From: Curtobacterium sp. TC1
Lineage (GTDB): Bacteria > Actinomycetota > Actinomycetes > Actinomycetales > Microbacteriaceae
Length of the DNA: 64,000 nucleotides
Direction: 5' to 3'
NCBI RefSeq assembly: GCF_019844075.1
Contig: NZ_CP081964.1
Span: 1,240,001 to 1,304,000, forward strand
Below are positions 59,519 to 64,000 of this stretch, one piece after another. How positions within the stretch are numbered: the first letter of the stretch is position 1; each line of letters begins with the position of its first letter. The notes beneath the pieces are model-generated. The model was not told the origin of the DNA. It saw nothing but the letters and a program-made list of their open reading frames with translations, and made no database searches. Position numbers and translations under genes: made by a program.

Positions 59519-62500
59519 GTGCGCTACCCCTTGAACCGTCCCGACGAGCACGACGGCGCCGCAGGCGTCGTCCCCTCGCCGTCCTTCCCCGCCGTCGAGC
59601 GGGGGATCCTCGCCTTCTGGAAGCGCGACGACACGTTCCAGGCGTCCATCGACCAGCGCCAGGGCTGCGACGAGTGGACCTTCTACGACGGCCCCCCGTT
59701 CGCGAACGGCCTGCCGCACTACGGCCACCTGCTGACCGGGTACGCGAAGGACGTCTTCCCGCGCTACCAGACCATGCGCGGCAAGCAGGTGCACCGGCGC
59801 TTCGGCTGGGACACCCACGGTCTGCCCGCCGAGCTCGAGGCGATGCGCCAGCTCGGCATCACCGAGAAGCACGAGATCGACGCCATGGGCATCGACGTGT
59901 TCAACGCCGCCGCCAAGAAGTCCGTCCTGCAGTACACCGACGAGTGGCAGCAGTACGTCACCCGCCAGGCGCGCTGGGTCGACTTCGAGGACGACTACAA
60001 GACGCTCGACACCACGTTCATGGAGAGCGTGCTGTGGGCGTGGAAGCAGCTCTGGGACAAGGGCCTGGCGTACGAGGGCTTCCGGGTCCTGCCGTACTGC
60101 TGGAACGACCAGACGCCGCTGTCGAACCACGAGCTGCGCATGGACGACGACGTCTACAAGATGCGCCAGGACCAGTCCGTCACGGTGTCGTTCCCGCTGC
60201 ACGGCGACCGCGCTGCCGCGCTCGACCTGACGGGCGTCCGCGCGCTCGCCTGGACGACGACCCCCTGGACGCTGCCGACGAACGCCGCGTTGGCCGTGGG
60301 CCCTGCGGTCTCGTACGTGGTGCTGCCGGCCGGACCGGGAGGCGCGGCTGACGGTGGTACCGCCGGTTCCGTCCACTACCTGTTGGCTTCGGACACCGTG
60401 GCCGCCTACGCGAAGGACCTCGGCTACGAGAGCGCGGAGGACGCCGGTGCCGCGGTCGTCCACACCCTGACGGGCGCGGAGCTCGACGGCGTGGAGTACG
60501 AGCGCCTGTTCGACTTCCTCGCGGACGCCGAGGGCTATGAGAACGCTTGGCGCATCCTGGTCGCCGACTACGTCGAGACCGGCGAGGGCACCGGCATCGT
60601 GCACCAGGCCCCGGCCTACGGCGCCGACGACCAGGAGGTCTGCGCCGCAGCCGGCATCCCCGTCGTGCTGTCGCTGGACGAGGGCGGTGTGTTCACCTCG
60701 CAGTTCGGCGAGGTCGCCGGCCTGCTCTGGTCCGACGCGAACAAGCCGCTCACCAAGGCCGTACGCGACGCCGGGCGTCTGCTCCGCCAGGCCTCGTACG
60801 AGCACAGCTACCCGCACTGCTGGCGCTGCCGGAAGCCCCTCATCTACAAGGCCGTTTCGTCGTGGTTCGTCCGGGTCACGGAGCTCCGCGACCGCATGGG
60901 CGAGCTGAACCAGGACATCAACTGGGTGCCGGACAACGTCAAGGACGGCCAGTTCGGCAAGTGGGTCGGCAACGCCATCGACTGGTCGGTCTCGCGCAAC
61001 CGCTACTTCGGTACGCCGATCCCGGTGTGGCAGTCGGACGACCCCGAGTACCCGCGCACCGACGTGTACGGCTCGCTCGCCGACATCGAACGCGACTTCG
61101 GTCGCCTGCCGCTGAACGCCGACGGCGAGGTCGACCTGCACCGCCCGTTCATCGACGACCTGACCCGTCCGAACCCCGACGACCCGACGGGCAACTCGAC
61201 GATGCGCCGGATCACCGACGTGTTCGACGTCTGGTTCGATTCCGGGTCGATGCCGTACGCCCAGGTGCACTACCCGTTCGAGAACGCTGCGTGGTTCGAG
61301 TCGCACAACCCTGCCGACTTCATCGTCGAGTACATCGGGCAGACCCGTGGCTGGTTCTACGTCATGCACGTGCTGTCCACGGCGCTGTTCGACCGGCCGG
61401 CCTTCAAGAACGTCATCAGCCACGGCATCGTCCTCGGCTCGGACGGCCAGAAGATGTCGAAGTCGCTGCGGAACTACCCGGACGTCTCCGAGGTGTTCGA
61501 CCGCGACGGTGCCGACGCCATGCGCTGGTTCCTGATGTCCTCGTCGGTGATCCGCGGCGGCAACCTCGTCGTCACCGAGGAAGGCATCCGCCAGGGCGTC
61601 CGCGAGTTCATGCTCCCGCTGTGGTCGACGTACTACTTCTTCACCCTGTACGCGAACGCCTCCGGGCCGGACGGGTACCGGGCGTCCCGCCGCACGGACA
61701 GCACCGACGTGCTCGACCGCTACCTGCTCGCGAAGACCCGGGTGCTCGTGTCCGACGTGCAGCAGCACCTCGACGCGCTCGACACCCCGCTCGCGGCCCA
61801 GGCCGTCCGCGACTTCGCCGACGTGCTGACGAACTGGTACGTCCGCCGGTCGCGCGACAAGTTCTGGACCGGCGCCGACGGCGTGGCAGCGGACGACGCA
61901 CGTGCGGCGTTCGACACGCTGTACACGGTGCTCGAGACCCTGACCCGTGTGGCGGCCCCGCTCGCCCCGCTCGTCACCGAGGAGATCTGGAAGGGCCTGA
62001 CCGGCGGTCGGAGCGTGCACCTGACGGACTTCCCGGACGCGGCCGAGTTCCCCGCCGACGACGCCCTCGTCGCGGCGATGGACCGCGTGCGCGACGTCGC
62101 CTCGAAGGGCCTCGCGCTCCGCAAGGCGACCGGCAAGCGCGTCCGGCTGCCGCTCGCCACGCTCACGCTCGTGGTGCCGGACCCGGCGGCGGTCGAACCG
62201 TTCGCCGACATCCTGCGCGACGAGCTGAACGTCAAGCGGGTCGTGCTCGAGGCGCAGGCCGAGGAATCCCTGGCGCAGTACGGCATCGAGCGGAAGCTCA
62301 CCGTCAACGCCCGTGTCGCCGGTCCCCGGATCGGCAAGCAGGTGCAGCAGGTGATCCCGGCCGCCAAGAAGGGCGACTGGACCGCGACCGAGTCCGGCGT
62401 CACCGTCGGCGGTGTCGACCTGGTCGAGGGCGAGTACACGCTCGACCTCACCGTCGCCGACCCGTCGGTCGCGGTGGCGTTCCTCGACGAGGGCGGTTTC

Positions 62501-62788
62501 GTGGTGCTCGACACCGTGACCACGCCCGAGCTCGAGGCCGAGGGGCTCGCCCGCGACGTCGTCCGCGCCGTCCAGCAGGCCCGACGCGACGCCGACCTGG
62601 ACGTCAGCGACCGCATCGTCCTCACCCTCGGGGTCGACGAGGCCGCCGACGCGTCGGTGCGCACCCACCAGCAGCTCATCGCGGGGGAGACCCTGGCGAC
62701 GAGCGTCGAGATCGTGCCCCTCGGGGCAGGCGCCGCCACCGATGTCGGTGACGGCGCGAAGGTGACCGTGGAGGTGTCACGCGCATGA
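59519..62788 (+). CDS. ileS: isoleucyl-tRNA synthetase (type 2, eukaryote-like), 1089 aa
   Basis: Charges tRNA-Ile. HIGH motif as H67-Y-G-H70, KMSKS starting at K645, a complete editing domain ([19 protein letters not shown]) and a long C-terminal domain. The sequence [13 protein letters not shown] belongs to the IleRS2 class, which is generally less sensitive to mupirocin. GTG start 59519 with AGGAG 7 nt before it. Under T-box control; overlaps folC by ATGA. Confidence 0.97.
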   Translation: MRYPLNRPDEHDGAAGVVPSPSFPAVERGILAFWKRDDTFQASIDQRQGCDEWTFYDGPPFANGLPHYGHLLTGYAKDVFPRYQTMRGKQVHRRFGWDTHGLPAELEAMRQLGITEKHEIDAMGIDVFNAAAKKSVLQYTDEWQQYVTRQARWVDFEDDYKTLDTTFMESVLWAWKQLWDKGLAYEGFRVLPYCWNDQTPLSNHELRMDDDVYKMRQDQSVTVSFPLHGDRAAALDLTGVRALAWTTTPWTLPTNAALAVGPAVSYVVLPAGPGGAADGGTAGSVHYLLASDTVAAYAKDLGYESAEDAGAAVVHTLTGAELDGVEYERLFDFLADAEGYENAWRILVADYVETGEGTGIVHQAPAYGADDQEVCAAAGIPVVLSLDEGGVFTSQFGEVAGLLWSDANKPLTKAVRDAGRLLRQASYEHSYPHCWRCRKPLIYKAVSSWFVRVTELRDRMGELNQDINWVPDNVKDGQFGKWVGNAIDWSVSRNRYFGTPIPVWQSDDPEYPRTDVYGSLADIERDFGRLPLNADGEVDLHRPFIDDLTRPNPDDPTGNSTMRRITDVFDVWFDSGSMPYAQVHYPFENAAWFESHNPADFIVEYIGQTRGWFYVMHVLSTALFDRPAFKNVISHGIVLGSDGQKMSKSLRNYPDVSEVFDRDGADAMRWFLMSSSVIRGGNLVVTEEGIRQGVREFMLPLWSTYYFFTLYANASGPDGYRASRRTDSTDVLDRYLLAKTRVLVSDVQQHLDALDTPLAAQAVRDFADVLTNWYVRRSRDKFWTGADGVAADDARAAFDTLYTVLETLTRVAAPLAPLVTEEIWKGLTGGRSVHLTDFPDAAEFPADDALVAAMDRVRDVASKGLALRKATGKRVRLPLATLTLVVPDPAAVEPFADILRDELNVKRVVLEAQAEESLAQYGIERKLTVNARVAGPRIGKQVQQVIPAAKKGDWTATESGVTVGGVDLVEGEYTLDLTVADPSVAVAFLDEGGFVVLDTVTTPELEAEGLARDVVRAVQQARRDADLDVSDRIVLTLGVDEAADASVRTHQQLIAGETLATSVEIVPLGAGAATDVGDGAKVTVEVSRA

Positions 62789-64000
62789 GCGACGACGACC
62801 AGTACGACGAGCACGACCAGCACGACGAGGACGGCATCCGGATCCCGGTGGGTCCGTCCGGTGACGCCCCGGTCGAGGCCGTGCCGTACGGCGGTGACGA
62901 CGACGAGGTCAAGCGCGTCGAGGCCGCCCTGTACGCCCGGATCGGCGAGCAGTCGCCCGAGCACCGCCTGACCGCGACCCGTCGCGCCGTCGAGCTGCTC
63001 GGCGACCCGCACCTGGCGTACCCGGTGATCCACATCACCGGCACGAACGGCAAGACCTCGACGGCCCGGACGACCGAGAGCATCGTCCGTGCGCACGGTC
63101 TGCGCACCGGCCTGATGACGAGCCCGCACCTGGTGTCGATCCGGGAGCGCATCGTCATCGACGGCCAGCCGATCGCCGCCGAGCGGTTCGTCGAGAACTG
63201 GGACGACATCGCCCCGGTCCTCGAGCTGACCGACCGGGAGCTCGCCGACAAGGGCGAGCTCCCGCTCACCTTCTTCGAGGCACTGACCGTGCTGGCCCTG
63301 GCCTGCTTCGCCGAGGCGCCGGTCGACGTCGCCGTGATCGAGGTCGGCATGGGCGGCGAGTGGGACTCCACGAACGTCGTGCAGAGCCAGGTCGCGGTGT
63401 TCACCCCGATCGCCATCGACCACGCGAAGCAGCTCGGCAGCACCGTGGCGGAGATCGCCCGCACCAAGTCCGGGATCATCAAGCCGTCGTCCGCCGTGGT
63501 CTCGAGCGAGCAGGTCCCCGAGGCCCTCGTCGAACTCGAGCGGGCCGCCGAGCTCACCGAGTCGACCCTGGCCGTCGAAGGCGCCGGATTCAGCGTCGTG
63601 GACGTGACGCCGGCGGTAGGCGGTCAGCTCATCACCGTGCAGGGGATCGCCGGCCGCTACGACGACCTGTTCCTGCCGCTGTTCGGCCGGCACCAGGCGC
63701 ACAACGCGGCCGTCGCGATCGCCGCGGTCGAGTCGTTCCTCGGTCGGGGCACCCAGGCGCTCGACGAGGACGTCCTGTCGGAGGGGCTCGCCGGTGCCAC
63801 GAGCCCCGGCCGCCTGCAGCCGATCGCCACCGAGCCGACCGTGGTGGTCGACGCAGCGCACAACCCGCACGGCGCCAAGGCCCTGGCCGAGGCCCTGCCG
63901 GTGGCGTTCCCGTCCGAGCACGTCGTCGGCGTCGTGGGGATCCTCGGCGACAAGGACGCCCGCGGGTTCGTCCGCGCGCTGAAGGGCACCGTCGAGACCT
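62785..64000 (+). CDS. folC: bifunctional folylpolyglutamate synthase / dihydrofolate synthase, 3' end missing
   Basis: Adds glutamate to folates. 405 codons are visible before the window ends without a stop. The first 40 residues are an acidic Asp/Glu/His-rich extension; the P-loop T-G-T-N-G-K-T-S lies near residue 86, and [13 protein letters not shown] and D-A-A-H-N-P-H-G are Mur-ligase/FolC motifs. The ATG overlaps the ileS stop. In mycobacteria folC follows valS; here it follows ileS. Confidence 0.97.
   Translation, partial: MSDDDQYDEHDQHDEDGIRIPVGPSGDAPVEAVPYGGDDDEVKRVEAALYARIGEQSPEHRLTATRRAVELLGDPHLAYPVIHITGTNGKTSTARTTESIVRAHGLRTGLMTSPHLVSIRERIVIDGQPIAAERFVENWDDIAPVLELTDRELADKGELPLTFFEALTVLALACFAEAPVDVAVIEVGMGGEWDSTNVVQSQVAVFTPIAIDHAKQLGSTVAEIARTKSGIIKPSSAVVSSEQVPEALVELERAAELTESTLAVEGAGFSVVDVTPAVGGQLITVQGIAGRYDDLFLPLFGRHQAHNAAVAIAAVESFLGRGTQALDEDVLSEGLAGATSPGRLQPIATEPTVVVDAAHNPHGAKALAEALPVAFPSEHVVGVVGILGDKDARGFVRALKGTVET

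Noticed and set aside
59303..62668. Minus-strand open frame of 1121 codons opposite ileS
   Set aside because: Shadow of ileS; composition is Val/Arg/Gly-rich with no motif, and the T-box lies across its end.

Overview
The window is a high-GC (about 70%) actinobacterial chromosome segment, most likely Microbacteriaceae and perhaps Curtobacterium (family from gene content, genus only a guess). Pointers are the tig-clpP1-clpP2-clpX group, a mycobacterial-like order glbO / pepN / DsbA-like oxidoreductase / rpiB / nei ... tig / clpP1P2 / clpX ... valS ... folC, very many leaderless promoters (a TANNNT -10 box only 6-9 nt before the start codon), and an actinobacterial ileS T-box leader. No phage, insertion sequence or CRISPR array was seen, and no gene-free gap exceeds 300 bases.

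Layout. 1-9.7 kb: conserved housekeeping genes (partial tesB, an unknown gene, an epimerase, truncated haemoglobin with an N-terminal minisatellite, MscS channel, pepN, DsbA-like protein, GNAT / XRE-cupin divergent pair, rpiB, nei). 9.7-20.5 kb: a peptide-scavenging block, with an amidohydrolase and PaiB-like protein on one side and, divergently, an eight-step operon containing an oligopeptide ABC importer, a cytoplasmic M14 carboxypeptidase, a serine beta-lactamase-fold hydrolase and a GbsR/MarR regulator. 20.6-24.4 kb: membrane protein, two-component system, EamA exporter. 24.4-25.1 kb: two unknown small minus-strand genes, one under a perfect actinobacterial SOS box. 25.1-34.8 kb: a LacI-controlled sugar ABC importer with a GH5 beta-mannosidase-like enzyme, GH38 alpha-mannosidase and secreted GH18 EndoH-like enzyme, together a candidate high-mannose N-glycan utilisation locus. 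34.9-36.8 kb: DUF1905 gene, a HicA-like two-gene module, a G5-domain membrane protein. 37.0-43.4 kb: tRNA-Gly, small membrane protein, tRNA-Pro, tig, clpP1, clpP2, copper genes (YcnI, CopC), clpX. 43.6-52.3 kb: M3 peptidase, TetR/hydrolase pair, small unknown gene, valS, MHS-type transporter. 52.3-58.2 kb: second oligopeptide-type ABC operon with divergent TetR. 58.2-64 kb: CDF transporter, T-box/ileS, folC (runs off the end).

Themes. Compared with the mycobacterial order recalled from memory, the stretch between nei and tig (9.7-36.8 kb) looks like accessory cargo for scavenging peptides and glycans, plausible for a plant-associated bacterium. Operons are tightly coupled by ATGA/GTGA overlaps. 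Long perfect hairpins close convergent gene pairs, and short GC-rich repeat families are scattered between genes.
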